DNA of 64,000 bases from Pedobacter caeni (lineage in GTDB: Bacteria > Bacteroidota > Bacteroidia > Sphingobacteriales > Sphingobacteriaceae): contig NZ_FQUQ01000001.1 of the NCBI RefSeq assembly GCF_900129215.1, positions 124,001 to 188,000 on the forward strand, in the 5' to 3' direction. The notes beneath the pieces are model-generated. The model saw only the letters and a list, made by a program, of their open reading frames with translations, did no database searches and had not been told where the DNA came from. A program made the position numbers and the translations under genes. Positions 43,328 to 51,986 of the stretch are shown in pieces (positions within the stretch are counted from its first letter, which is position 1; every line of letters begins with the position of its first letter).

Positions 43328-43841
43328 TTTTAATTTATTTAAGTAAGTGATTGAATTGATTAAAAACAATTTACGAAATGTTTTTCACATGGTATTCATA
43401 TGCGTTATCCTAAAACAAACGGTCATTTGATTTCGAAAACATGGTTAAAAGGTCTGTCAGACCAATCATAGACCTATCAACCTTTTGTTAATCGTTAAAT
43501 GAGGGTCAATTGAAGGATAACGGATATACAACGCATCTCAAAAGGATCTAAACAGGATTTTTTTTTGATGGTATATAGATCTGCTGCATTTGTACATCTT
43601 TTTTCATCTTACTAGGAGGGAACTCTCGGTATTGCGTTTAAGGTGGTCTTTTCGGAAACATTTCCGGAAAGATCGGAGGACTGGTGTGGCCCACAAGAGA
43701 AGAAAGTTTGAGGAAGGTGACACCTTAATTGCCTAAAACTAACTCATTCAATTCGTTCATTAACTATCGATGTCCAATAGGACGCAGGTATGATTACGAT
43801 ATGTTATGTATCTTCATTATGATCTAAAACCCTATTTCTAT
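43328..43841. other. Divergent intergenic region with an inverted repeat
   Basis: The 514 nt hold no credible ORF. An inverted repeat at 43647-43672 (TCTTTTCGGAAA-CA-TTTCCGGAAAGA, one G-T pair) could be an operator or a hairpin. The GC content around 43600-43720 is higher than in the flanks. Nothing else is recognisable. Confidence 0.4.
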
Positions 43842-44687
43842 ATGAATGATTATATTAAAACTAATGTTCCGCTTACCTCTGCTTTGGTGCTACAACAATC
43901 AAGGTCTGTATACACTTCTGAATTGGAGAAAAAGTACCTTGAGCATATTGACTTCAGTGAGGTAATGGCAGTCGGTCAGCAGATGACTGCAGTTACCACT
44001 GTAATTAGCAATGCGATTTGCATACGGAGAAACTATGTAAGGAAAGTACTTTTAGAACAATTGCTTTCAAGCCCTAAACAACAGATATGCATACTTGGAG
44101 CAGGATTAGACCCATTATCTATTTTTCTATTGGAACACCGTGCAGATAGGATCAGCAATATTTTCGAGGTAGATGGGAGTGATTCTATCCAAACTAAAGC
44201 AGGAATTTATTCGGATTTGATTCCGGAGGCTGATCAAACTCATTTCATCCAATGTAATTTGACGGATACTGATTTGCTGATGGAGATGTTATTGCTCAAA
44301 GGATATCAGCCAGGAAAACCCACTATTGTTGTTCTTGAAGGAGTTGTTCACTATATCCATAATCACGAATTTGTTAAATTGATTCAGCAGTTCAGATCCG
44401 GGGCTAAGCACAACAAGGTAATTATGGATTATAGCCTGGATGATACGGATATTCCTGAGCATGCCCTGTCTCTTCACCGTACAATTATAGATATGTTTGA
44501 AAAATTCATAAAGGCTAAAGTGAACTTGAATTCCAGAGAAGAAATGATCACAGTTCTGAATGATTTTGGGGCTGCTGAAATCCGGGTTGATACTATAAAA
44601 GATGTTGAATTTCAGTTGAATGGAAATAATTTGTTATTTCCTCATCAGGGTGAAGGGGTATTGGAAATGCTCGTTTTTAACATCTGA
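43842..44687 (+). CDS. LCMT/PPM1-type SAM-dependent O-methyltransferase
   Basis: The 281-residue protein fits the leucine carboxyl methyltransferase-like family (PF04072). Markers are the N-terminal PLTSALVLQQSRS, the SAM-binding motif CILGAGLDPLSIFLL, the acidic FEVDGSD after it, and VVLEGVVHYI. Bacterial members methylate carboxylates of natural products or of unknown substrates. It lies near three terpene synthases, so a role in tailoring is conceivable but not shown. The ATG at 43842 fits the family N-terminus; an earlier ATG at 43806 would add 12 residues. Confidence 0.85.
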   Translation: MNDYIKTNVPLTSALVLQQSRSVYTSELEKKYLEHIDFSEVMAVGQQMTAVTTVISNAICIRRNYVRKVLLEQLLSSPKQQICILGAGLDPLSIFLLEHRADRISNIFEVDGSDSIQTKAGIYSDLIPEADQTHFIQCNLTDTDLLMEMLLLKGYQPGKPTIVVLEGVVHYIHNHEFVKLIQQFRSGAKHNKVIMDYSLDDTDIPEHALSLHRTIIDMFEKFIKAKVNLNSREEMITVLNDFGAAEIRVDTIKDVEFQLNGNNLLFPHQGEGVLEMLVFNI

Positions 44688-44763
44688 CCTTCTGGCTGTA
44701 GTGAAACTAAGGAAAGATGCGCATAAATAATTTCTCTCATAGGTAGCTATCGCTTAATGTATA

Positions 44764-44790
44764 AGGGAACCCTCCAAAGGAGAGTTCCCT
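44764..44790. terminator. Bidirectional terminator hairpin
   Basis: A 12-bp stem with one mismatch (AGGGAACCCTCC at 44764-44775 with 44779-44790) closes an AAA loop between the convergent methyltransferase and DUF1062 genes. Confidence 0.75.
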
Positions 44791-44813
44791 GAAACTTTTA
44801 GGATTTCATAAAA

Positions 44814-45425
44814 CTATAGATAAACCTTCAGCTTCTCAGGATGCACAATAACCGTAATTCCATTTTTCACTTTACACTTTTTCAGCACACATAGGGGCAT
44901 AACAGTAATTACGCCTGCACCTAGCATTTTCTCCAATTGGTTTAAGGAAATGTCAAAGCCTTTTCGAATGACATGGCTCAGCTTAAGATCAAGGTTGAAA
45001 CTGGATTTTACCTCAAATTCAATCAGATCTTCTGTCATATTACCTATGTCCTGGAGCGTAGTATGGTCATGAATAATCGTGTATTCCACATTACTGTAAT
45101 CGAACTCCATTCTGTTTCGTCGTATGGTATCTGCATCGAATACATATTTCCATGCTGTTTCTTCATCATTGTCACTAAATTTCCGGAATAAATCTTTATC
45201 AATTAATCCGGGTTTGGTACGGGACAGGATGGTGATATTGGTGGTGTCATCACAGTTTACACATCTATAAATCAACCATACATCAATGTTCTTTTTTTGT
45301 GAGTTGAGTCTGAACTTATTGCTGCAATAATAAAGTTTACTGTTTCTGCATTTACTGCATTTTTTCTTATATAAAGGGGTATTGACTGGGGTAACCTCCC
45401 AGGTAAATTTCTTAACAACTTGCAT
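44814..45425 (-). CDS. DUF1062 protein with zinc-ribbon-like cysteines
   Basis: The 203-residue protein fits DUF1062: an N-terminal CSKCRNSKLYYCSNKFRLN, KKNIDVWLIYRCVNCDDTTN and the expected spacing of CxxC pairs suggest a zinc ribbon (about 20-60). The rest is alpha/beta with no catalytic motif that I recognise. The family's function is unknown. I chose the ATG at 45425, since the longer frame begins with TTG. A terminator-like hairpin lies in its leader. Confidence 0.85.
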   Translation of the reverse strand: MQVVKKFTWEVTPVNTPLYKKKCSKCRNSKLYYCSNKFRLNSQKKNIDVWLIYRCVNCDDTTNITILSRTKPGLIDKDLFRKFSDNDEETAWKYVFDADTIRRNRMEFDYSNVEYTIIHDHTTLQDIGNMTEDLIEFEVKSSFNLDLKLSHVIRKGFDISLNQLEKMLGAGVITVMPLCVLKKCKVKNGITVIVHPEKLKVYL

Positions 45426-45794
45426 GTTTCTAATCAAAAAATGATTTGACGATAAGCTGTGGAATACCCTGCAAAAAGGGCATCACGAGCCGACCATAAA
45501 TAAATTAAGGGCATAAAAAACCGATTCAGGCAGAAAGCCTGAATGCATAGAAATAATAACCTGCGGTTATTTGGCTATTATTTAGTTGTTAAGTAAAAAG
45601 GGCGTTTTCTCAAAACACAGATATTAGTAAGTAATGTTACAAATGTATTATTTTTTGTCGAAACTGGATTTACCGGACAAAAGAAAACAAAACTGATTAT
45701 TTATGGGTTGTTATACTTATTGAGCATCCATCTGTTTTTACTTTCTGTATTGATGGATAGGGGACCAACTATAATTGATATAGCGCAACACGAT
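45426..45794. other. Divergent intergenic region with two hairpins
   Basis: This 369-nt region separates DUF1062 and SnoaL-like genes. It holds the terminator-like hairpin at 45524-45544 listed separately and a weaker one at 45551-45583 (AAATAATA/TATTATTT). The frame of the SnoaL gene extends upstream to a start at 45708, but that part does not look like protein. No other gene is visible. Confidence 0.4.
45524..45544 (-). terminator. Terminator-like hairpin in the DUF1062 leader
   Basis: ATTCAGGC-AGAAA-GCCTGAAT (8-bp stem) is followed on the minus strand by CGGTTTTTTATG. It lies about 100 nt upstream of the DUF1062 start, with no minus-strand gene before it, so it may be an attenuator or the end of a small RNA. 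Confidence 0.4.
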
Positions 45795-46151
45795 ATGAAT
45801 CTGAATAACAAAGCAGTACTGGAAAAGGCAAATGCGGCGATAACCGAAGGCGATCATGAAGGCTTTCTTTCTTTTTGTACGGAGGATACAGAATGGGCAT
45901 TTGTAGGTGATAAAACCCTGCATGGCAAGGAAGCTGTCCGGCAGTATATGGCAAAAGAGTACCTGGAGCCACCAAATTTCATGGTGGAGCACCTCATCGC
46001 CGAAGGGGACTTTGTTACCGCAATTGGCAAAATCAGGATGAAGAACAAAGACGGGGAAACCGTCGTTTACGCTTACTGTGATGTCTGGCGATTTCGCGAT
46101 GGTAAGATGGCCGAATTAAAAGCTTTCGTTATCGAGACCGAATCAAAGTGA
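45795..46151 (+). CDS. SnoaL-like/NTF2-fold protein
   Basis: The 118-residue protein has the small cone-shaped NTF2/SnoaL-like fold pattern: VLEKANAAITEGDHEGFLSF, CTEDTEWAFVGDKTLHGKEA and a final strand with YCDVWRFRDGKMAELKAFV. Members act as isomerases, hydrolases or ligand binders, and no specific catalytic set is clear here. I chose the ATG at 45795 because the family begins at that point; the upstream extension reads as a hydrophobic stretch not seen in relatives. Confidence 0.85.
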   Translation: MNLNNKAVLEKANAAITEGDHEGFLSFCTEDTEWAFVGDKTLHGKEAVRQYMAKEYLEPPNFMVEHLIAEGDFVTAIGKIRMKNKDGETVVYAYCDVWRFRDGKMAELKAFVIETESK

Positions 46152-46159
46152 AAACGGTG

Positions 46160-47356
46160 TTAAAGCACTTTCAAATCCAGTAGTTTTAGATATTTTACAG
46201 GTAACAGCAGTTTTCCGGTTTTCATGTTTACTTCAAACCCTGCGAAATTGGTTTTGCCATCCGGATTAATATATACTTCATTTTTGCGTTCATCTATTCT
46301 TACCTTATGCTTCGTTTCAAATAACTTGTCCATATAGCCCTCTGCATGATTCAAAAAAACCTGTGTAATGCCGTTTTCAATACTCTTCGAAAGGTATACT
46401 GATGGTTTTGATGGTTTCTCTGCGCTGGCCTGGCGTCCTACTGAAGGAGCAGAGGGATAGATAGGAAAAGAAAATACTGCTTTTTTACCCAGAATCTTGT
46501 TGCATTCCTGTAGCAAAATTTCCTGATCCTCATGGTTGATTTTGCTTTCATATTTATCAGGATTTAGTTTCAGGGCAAGCTTTTTTATGGGTTTTAATAG
46601 TGCGTCGTAGACCGTCTGACTATTGCCCGTGCCAGCTACAAAACCAGCTGGATTTGCCTTAAGGTCAATCCGGCTGTCGCTGCTTTCATCGAAAAAATAA
46701 TAGGGCATGAAAAATTTTGAAGCTTTTACATGTAGCTGTATCTTCATTGTGGTATCGTTGTTTAAAATCGCAAAGTCGTAGGTGCCTATCTCAGATATAG
46801 GAGGTGGAGGAAGCAAACGTTCGATTTTTGGAGGAGGAAGGAGTCCGTTTTTGTCTTTTTTTATCGGTTGCCTTTTTGGCGGCAATGCTTTTATGACTTT
46901 GATTTTAGGATAGAATTTTGCTACAATGAACCTGGAACCAACATTTTCGAAGGCCCAGAAATCTTCCTTTAATAAAATGGAGTTGCCCGTTTTCTCATTT
47001 AATAGATATTTTTTTCCTTTTTGTTCCGTAAATGAATAGGAGTCGTTTTGGATAAATATATCGTTGCTGAAGTAGGTGTCAAAAAGTTCTTTTGATCCGG
47101 TTCTCATGTTAAACTTCAGTGTGGGGCTGTTGGATGAAGTTGGTGGATGAAATATCTCATATTCTTCCCGTCCGGCAACGGTACGCTTCCAGTCGTAGGT
47201 AGGAGCAACAACTTCCAGAGCATTGCTATCAGCGACGCCGTAAAGGTTGTTATAAACAAAGATATAATGCTGTTGCCCTTTAGCTATTGCAGATAATAGG
47301 ATTAAACCGAATATGAAGAAAACTGTAGCCTGGTTTCTAAAAAAATGTTGATGCAT
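46160..47356 (-). CDS. Hypothetical secreted protein
   Basis: The 398-residue protein has a signal peptide (ATVFFIFGLILLSAIAKG) and a beta-rich N-terminal half with YIFVYNNLYGVADS, which hints at WG-repeat-like strands. A Pro-rich linker follows (about 170-195, including ALPPKRQPIKK and LLPPPKIERLLPPPPI). The C-terminal half is of unknown fold and ends NFAGFEVNMKTGKLLLPVKY. No catalytic motif is visible. It is convergent with the SnoaL-like gene, 8 nt apart. Confidence 0.75.
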   Translation of the reverse strand: MHQHFFRNQATVFFIFGLILLSAIAKGQQHYIFVYNNLYGVADSNALEVVAPTYDWKRTVAGREEYEIFHPPTSSNSPTLKFNMRTGSKELFDTYFSNDIFIQNDSYSFTEQKGKKYLLNEKTGNSILLKEDFWAFENVGSRFIVAKFYPKIKVIKALPPKRQPIKKDKNGLLPPPKIERLLPPPPISEIGTYDFAILNNDTTMKIQLHVKASKFFMPYYFFDESSDSRIDLKANPAGFVAGTGNSQTVYDALLKPIKKLALKLNPDKYESKINHEDQEILLQECNKILGKKAVFSFPIYPSAPSVGRQASAEKPSKPSVYLSKSIENGITQVFLNHAEGYMDKLFETKHKVRIDERKNEVYINPDGKTNFAGFEVNMKTGKLLLPVKYLKLLDLKVL

Positions 47357-47503
47357 AAATCAATGTTAATTTCCAGGCTGAAAATAGACATTTTTTATTC
47401 AGATTTTTTTATCAGGGGGTGTCTGTTCTTGTAAAGTTGATTCTTTGCCATTTTATGCTGTTCTTTAAAAAAGATTCCGCATAAGAATGCGTAACTAAAG
47501 CGT

Positions 47504-47701
47504 ATGACGAATTATACAAAAGAAGAATTGCAGGAAGCTTTGAAAGCGATCATTTCAACTAATGGTAAATGCGAAAAAGCGATACTCAAATTAAAAGAAA
47601 ACTCAGCTCAACATACCTTATTATCCCGCAGAATTAAAGCCTTTCGTATCTCGATAGAGTTGATAGAAAGAGAGTTGGGAAACGAGGTTATTTTATCCTG
47701 A
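47504..47701 (+). CDS. Small conserved cytoplasmic protein
   Basis: The 65-residue, helical protein (YTKEELQEALKAIISTNGKC, then HTLLSRRIKAFRISIELIER) resembles a short conserved protein found also in Firmicutes, whose function I do not know. The pattern of a starting YTxEEL and HTLLxxRIKA is what I recognise. Its last 14 nt overlap the end of a convergent lipoprotein gene. Confidence 0.7.
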   Translation: MTNYTKEELQEALKAIISTNGKCEKAILKLKENSAQHTLLSRRIKAFRISIELIERELGNEVILS

Positions 47702-48107
47702 TGTATTCCACACTAAAGCCATCATAAACATTGTCAGCCAGGATTAAGGTGTCATTTCTTAATGAAATGATGCTGTTTTTATCTGGATGATCTGAGGTTG
47801 AGCTGAAACGTATCGCATGGTCTTCTTTGCCTGAATAGATGCTTTTAGTTTGATATAGTTCATAAGATCCCTGTTCGGAAACCTGACCGTTTGTTTTTTT
47901 GATATACTTAAACCCGCTTTTAAATTCAAGGATAAGGTTCATAGCCGGATCAGCATTTTCAGATTTACCCGCATAACCACCACTTTTTTTGGTGTATTTC
48001 CATGCGCCAATCAATTGCTTATCCAGTGGAGAGCCTGACTGGACTTTTCTGCATGTTGCAGAGCTGAATAGCAGGATCGCCATCAGAGAATAAAATATAG
48101 CTTTCAT
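47688..48107 (-). CDS. Small lipoprotein, lipocalin-like
   Basis: The 139-residue protein has a lipoprotein signal (ILLFSSATC, Cys19). A short beta domain follows, beginning LIGAWKYTKKSGGY and containing LILEFKSGFKYIKKTNGQ, SEQGSYELYQ and SLRNDTLIL. This pattern fits the lipocalin-like/META-type lipoproteins common in Bacteroidota. The ligand is unknown. It stands 32 nt downstream of the AAA ATPase gene on the same strand and could belong to that operon. Confidence 0.75.
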   Translation of the reverse strand: MKAIFYSLMAILLFSSATCRKVQSGSPLDKQLIGAWKYTKKSGGYAGKSENADPAMNLILEFKSGFKYIKKTNGQVSEQGSYELYQTKSIYSGKEDHAIRFSSTSDHPDKNSIISLRNDTLILADNVYDGFSVEYIRIK

Positions 48108-48139
48108 TTTTAATATAACAATTTTAATGGGATTTGGTT

Positions 48140-48895
48140 TCAGGTGTTGCTTTCATTCAATAATATAGATATCATTTGATCAGGATTGTCCAGAAATCCT
48201 TTATACAATCGATAGGTATCAGTTTCTTTGTAAGCCACTTTCTGTATTCCATCTGGTGTCATCTGGTAAATGGTTGCATCCGGATAGGCCAGAACGATCG
48301 GTGAATGGGTGGCAATAATAAATTGAGATCGCTTATTGATCAGGTTGTCCATTTGAGCAAGCATGGCCATCTGACGGTTGATGGATAGTGCAGACTCCGG
48401 CTCGTCTAGAATGTATAATCCTGAGCCTCCAAACCGATGGGTAAACAATGCCCAAAAGGATTCACCATGTGATTGGTGGTGTAATGACTTACCTCCATAA
48501 GAATTGACGATAGGAGGACCTCCCATTGGTTCACTATCCAGCTCGTCTATTTGGGACGCGACATTGTAAAAGCTTTCTCCTCTTAAAAAGAAGCCATCTT
48601 TCATCCTGTGAACCCCTTTAGTGAATTTCAGATAATTGTGTAAATCGGAATGGGTAGACTGGGTGTCAAAATTGAAATTTCTACTCCCACCTTCTGCATT
48701 AAAGCCTAAGCCAACTGCAATGGCTTCCAGTAAAGTTGATTTTCCCATTCCGTTTTCACCGATCAGGTAGGTTACTTTCGGATGAAAGTCCAGCTTTTTA
48801 AAATTTCTTATACACGGAATATCAAAAGGATATTCATTGGAAGTGATTTTTTGATCCTCTAACTGAACCGTATTGATATATCCGTAAAAGTCCAT
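48140..48895 (-). CDS. AAA/ABC-type ATPase
   Basis: The 251-residue soluble ATPase has Walker A GENGMGKST, an ABC-like signature region HHQSHGESF, Walker B GLYILDEPESALS and a switch His in FIIATHSP. It belongs to the AAA_21/RecF-like stand-alone ATPases, about 240-260 residues, with unclear roles (some are toxin or defence components). It starts 3 nt after terpene synthase 3, so the two are co-translated. Why an ATPase is paired with a terpene synthase is not evident. Confidence 0.88.
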   Translation of the reverse strand: MDFYGYINTVQLEDQKITSNEYPFDIPCIRNFKKLDFHPKVTYLIGENGMGKSTLLEAIAVGLGFNAEGGSRNFNFDTQSTHSDLHNYLKFTKGVHRMKDGFFLRGESFYNVASQIDELDSEPMGGPPIVNSYGGKSLHHQSHGESFWALFTHRFGGSGLYILDEPESALSINRQMAMLAQMDNLINKRSQFIIATHSPIVLAYPDATIYQMTPDGIQKVAYKETDTYRLYKGFLDNPDQMISILLNESNT

Positions 48896-48898
48896 TGT

Positions 48899-49840
48899 TT
48901 AATTGAGCTGTTCCTGCATGCTGTACCTTTTTGTATCCTCAAACCAGTTCAGGTAACCACTGATCCATAAACCCTGACCTTCAAGGAATTTTTTCACCAC
49001 TGGCGTATATACACCGAAATCGGGGACATCGTTGTAGAGCACCATAAAGTCCTCTACGCGGGAGTTGTACATTTGAACTGCTTCATCAAAAGCGTCCTCC
49101 ATTGTACATTTCCGTTCATTCTGAATCACGAGCACCAGGTTCATGGCTTCGTCATCCTGCCTTTCCTTTTCAAATGAAATCAGGTCGTTACTCCATGCGA
49201 ATAAGTCTCCTCCAATGTTTCTGGCTTCCTGGACAAATGGGTGTACTACAATGTAATTGGGCAAAATACCTGTCACCAGTTCTATCTTATCGTTTACAGT
49301 GGCCATGGCCACATTTTTTCTGCGGATCGGGATATATTCCTTAATGGAGGGATAGTTAATGTTTTTACGGTAACTGATAGAAGAGTCTATTTCTATGCCT
49401 TCCAGATATTGAGACACATCATATATATATCTTTTTATCCAATCTTCTGTAGCAATAACTTCGAATTCTCTCATCAGGATAGAGAACTGATGAATGATCG
49501 GATTTTCTTCAGGACCAGGGATCGTACCCCTTGCGACCTCCATCATCCGGCAGGTTACTTTTGACAATTCTTCTGCCTGGAAAGGGGCATAATAATCATC
49601 CTGTGCAATACCCCAAAGCAATGCTCTGGTAAAGGAGATGGATAAAGGAAGGGGTGCATCCGGCCAGGAATGTGCAGCCCAGGAAGCGCCATCCAGTCTT
49701 TTCATCATTTTGACGAAGGGCTGGGGCAGCGTACCGTAATCTTCATTGATCCATTGTTCGCTTTTTTCTCTCATTAAGGTGAGGTATGGACTGACGCGTG
49801 GTGGAAATGGGTTAAGGAGGATGGTTTTAAGATTTTTCAT
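48899..49840 (-). CDS. Class I terpene synthase 3
   Basis: The 313-residue cyclase has the aspartate-rich segment DDYYA (81-85 in GIAQDDYYAP), the NSE motif NDLISFEKE (N218, S222, E226) and the C-terminal RY (TKRYS). The third acidic residue usually at the fifth position of the first motif is Ala here; both leading Asp residues and the complete NSE motif remain, so activity is likely. It is related to synthases 1 and 2 but not a recent duplicate. It has its own promoter and is followed at once by an ATPase gene. Confidence 0.92.
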   Translation of the reverse strand: MKNLKTILLNPFPPRVSPYLTLMREKSEQWINEDYGTLPQPFVKMMKRLDGASWAAHSWPDAPLPLSISFTRALLWGIAQDDYYAPFQAEELSKVTCRMMEVARGTIPGPEENPIIHQFSILMREFEVIATEDWIKRYIYDVSQYLEGIEIDSSISYRKNINYPSIKEYIPIRRKNVAMATVNDKIELVTGILPNYIVVHPFVQEARNIGGDLFAWSNDLISFEKERQDDEAMNLVLVIQNERKCTMEDAFDEAVQMYNSRVEDFMVLYNDVPDFGVYTPVVKKFLEGQGLWISGYLNWFEDTKRYSMQEQLN

Positions 49841-49863
49841 GATTTATAGGGATGGTTGTTAAC

Positions 49864-49892
49864 CAAATATAAATAATAGTGCAGATCTACAA
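49864..49892 (-). promoter_or_regulatory. Bacteroidota-type promoter of the terpene synthase 3 operon
   Basis: On the minus strand a TTG (-33, 49890-49892) is followed after 18 nt by TATATTTG (-7, 49864-49871), close to the TTG-N19-TAnnTTTG consensus. It lies 24 nt before the ATG at 49840. Confidence 0.55.
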
Positions 49893-49934
49893 GGTAGCAT
49901 CCTGGTTACTTGAAATAGATTTTAGTAAAATATT

Positions 49935-50945
49935 TTATTTATAACGGGAAGATCCGTCTTTAAGGAAAATCTTATCCAGCCTGTTGTAATTCATGATTGC
50001 AGCTAGTATGGTGCAACAAAATACGCTAACCCAAATGCATAGAATCCGGTAGAATTCGGTTTCCGTAATAAAGAGCAGGCACAATAAGGGGAAAGTTAGC
50101 ACGGCAATACCGATACAAATGCCCATCAGATTGGAGAATAAAAGCTTGGATGCGCCACTCTGCCTGTTGCCTGCCATGGTAAATAGGATCGATAGTATTG
50201 GCATTCCAAAGAAAAGAAAAAGAATGACAGGCGTGTTTTTCTCCAGGTGTACTTTGACAGGTGCAAAAAACAAAAAATAGTTTACAGCGATGTACATCAG
50301 TATGATATAGGGTAATAAATTCCGAATAGCGTTAAGTCCTTTTTGGGTACGGAAATCAATATCTACAGTGCCGACAATCAATGGCTTTTTAGGCTGTCCC
50401 CTTAACTCAAACCGCCGTTCCTCATTTTGCACTGCATAGCCTAGAATATTGATCAGATCACCATTTTTTAGCGTTCTTTGCGTATGTCTGATCTTTCGTA
50501 CTTGTTCTACCTGTGGAGGCAACATCCACAGATTCAAATAATTTGTAATTATTTTTATTTTGCCTGTTTTGTTAATCAGATAAAAGTCTTGAAATTTATT
50601 TGTTTGTGTCGCACTCGCTACATAATCCTCCCCCTCATCACTATACAAAAGTTTCGCTTTTTCATAGCTATAGCTGATGCATTGCTCTTTAAAGAAGGGG
50701 CTTTCTAAAACCTCAGGGGCCTCTACAGTTCCTTGTATTTTTACCAGACCTCCGGTAAGATTATAAATGGGCGTTTCCTTTGTTTTTAATAGTTTACGCT
50801 GTGTCCTGGTAAAATAAATTACAAAGACAGCGGCCATAATAGGGAAAAGGGGGATGATAAAGGGGGTAAAAAAAACAGTGATCGCAAGGCATAGTCCTGC
50901 GAAGCTTAACACCAAACTCTTAATTCCGTTTAATATTTCTTTCAT
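49935..50945 (-). CDS. GIDE-domain membrane protein, copy 2
   Basis: The 336-residue protein has an N-terminal pair of membrane segments (about 8-45), then a GIDE domain as in eukaryotic membrane E3 ligases such as MULAN (about 55-190: ETPIYNLTGGLVKIQGTVEA, ESPFFKEQCISYSYEK). C-terminal membrane segments follow (LPYILMYIAVNYFLFFAPV, IVTLLASPLL-type helices). No RING finger is present. It is a paralogue of the adjacent upstream gene, with most of the motifs conserved. I chose the ATG at 50945, which aligns with the start of the paralogue; one at 50963 is also possible. Confidence 0.85.
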   Translation of the reverse strand: MKEILNGIKSLVLSFAGLCLAITVFFTPFIIPLFPIMAAVFVIYFTRTQRKLLKTKETPIYNLTGGLVKIQGTVEAPEVLESPFFKEQCISYSYEKAKLLYSDEGEDYVASATQTNKFQDFYLINKTGKIKIITNYLNLWMLPPQVEQVRKIRHTQRTLKNGDLINILGYAVQNEERRFELRGQPKKPLIVGTVDIDFRTQKGLNAIRNLLPYIILMYIAVNYFLFFAPVKVHLEKNTPVILFLFFGMPILSILFTMAGNRQSGASKLLFSNLMGICIGIAVLTFPLLCLLFITETEFYRILCIWVSVFCCTILAAIMNYNRLDKIFLKDGSSRYK

Positions 50946-51954
50946 CTCTAACAAAAATTTCATCCAGTCTGTTGTAGTTCATTATTGTAGCTATGGTGGT
51001 ACATAAAAATATACTTATCCAAATGCATAACATTCGGTAAAATTCGGTTTTTGTCATATGCAGCAGGCATAACAGGGGGGAAGCCAGCAGCGTAACAATA
51101 ATGCAAATGCCTGCAAGGCTAGTAAAAAAAAACTTGAAAGCACCATGCATTTTACTGCCTATTGCAGCAAAAATAAGCGCCAATACCGGCATTCCAAAAA
51201 TGCTGAAAATGATAAACCCCTTATTTGGCCCCAGCTGTACTTTGACAGGTGCAAAAAACAAAAAATAGTTTACAGCGAGGTAAATCAGTACGATATAAGG
51301 TAATAAATGACGAATTGCTCTAAATCCTTTTTGAGTATGGCTTTCTATAGCCGGGGTACTGATTACCAGGGGGCTTTCGGGCAGGGCCTTCAACTCGAAC
51401 TCGTTGTGGTTAGTTTCTATTGCATTCCCCAGAATATGAATCAAATCACCATTTTTCAATGTTCTTTCGGTATGTCTGATGTCGTTTTCTGTATGTTTAA
51501 GGCTGTGAATGGTTTTTATTTGTGCAGGCAACAAAGACAGATTTAAGTCGGCTGCAATTACTTTTATTTTGCCCGTTTTGTTCATCAGATAAAAGTCCTG
51601 AAAATCATTTTTCCGCATAGAGATGGTTACCTGCTCATTGCCGTCATCGTAATAATGAACTTCTCCTTTTTCATAGTTATAACCAACGCATTGCTCTTTA
51701 AAAAAAGGGCTTTCCAGAATTCCCGGTGCTTCCACAGTTCCTTGTATTTTTACCAGACCTCCGGTAAGATTGGAAATTGGTGTTTCTTTTGTTTTTAATA
51801 GTATACGCTTGGATCTGGTCAGGTAAATTACCAAAACAGCGACTAAAACCGGGAAAAGAGGAATGATGAAGTTGTTTAAAAATATAGCCGTCAAAAGGCT
51901 TAGACCTACCGCCATTAATAACAATGTTGGGATTCCGCTTAATACTTTTTTCAT
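50920..51954 (-). CDS. GIDE-domain membrane protein, copy 1
   Basis: The 344-residue paralogue of the gene downstream shows the same order: two N-terminal membrane segments (about 8-46), the GIDE domain (about 53-200, NLTGGLVKIQGTVEAPGILE, FFKEQCVGYNYEK) and four C-terminal membrane helices. The overlap of 26 nt with the second copy indicates coupled translation. Bacterial GIDE proteins have no established role, and no ubiquitin machinery is seen. They may form a membrane complex together. Confidence 0.85.
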   Translation of the reverse strand: MKKVLSGIPTLLLMAVGLSLLTAIFLNNFIIPLFPVLVAVLVIYLTRSKRILLKTKETPISNLTGGLVKIQGTVEAPGILESPFFKEQCVGYNYEKGEVHYYDDGNEQVTISMRKNDFQDFYLMNKTGKIKVIAADLNLSLLPAQIKTIHSLKHTENDIRHTERTLKNGDLIHILGNAIETNHNEFELKALPESPLVISTPAIESHTQKGFRAIRHLLPYIVLIYLAVNYFLFFAPVKVQLGPNKGFIIFSIFGMPVLALIFAAIGSKMHGAFKFFFTSLAGICIIVTLLASPLLCLLHMTKTEFYRMLCIWISIFLCTTIATIMNYNRLDEIFVRDERNIKRN

Positions 51955-51986
51955 TGTTTTTTGTAAGTGGTATACTTATGATCGTT

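Noticed and set aside
43647..43672. Inverted repeat near the methyltransferase gene as a terminator
   Set aside because: The loop is only two bases and no T-run follows on either strand, so it is more likely a binding site or chance.
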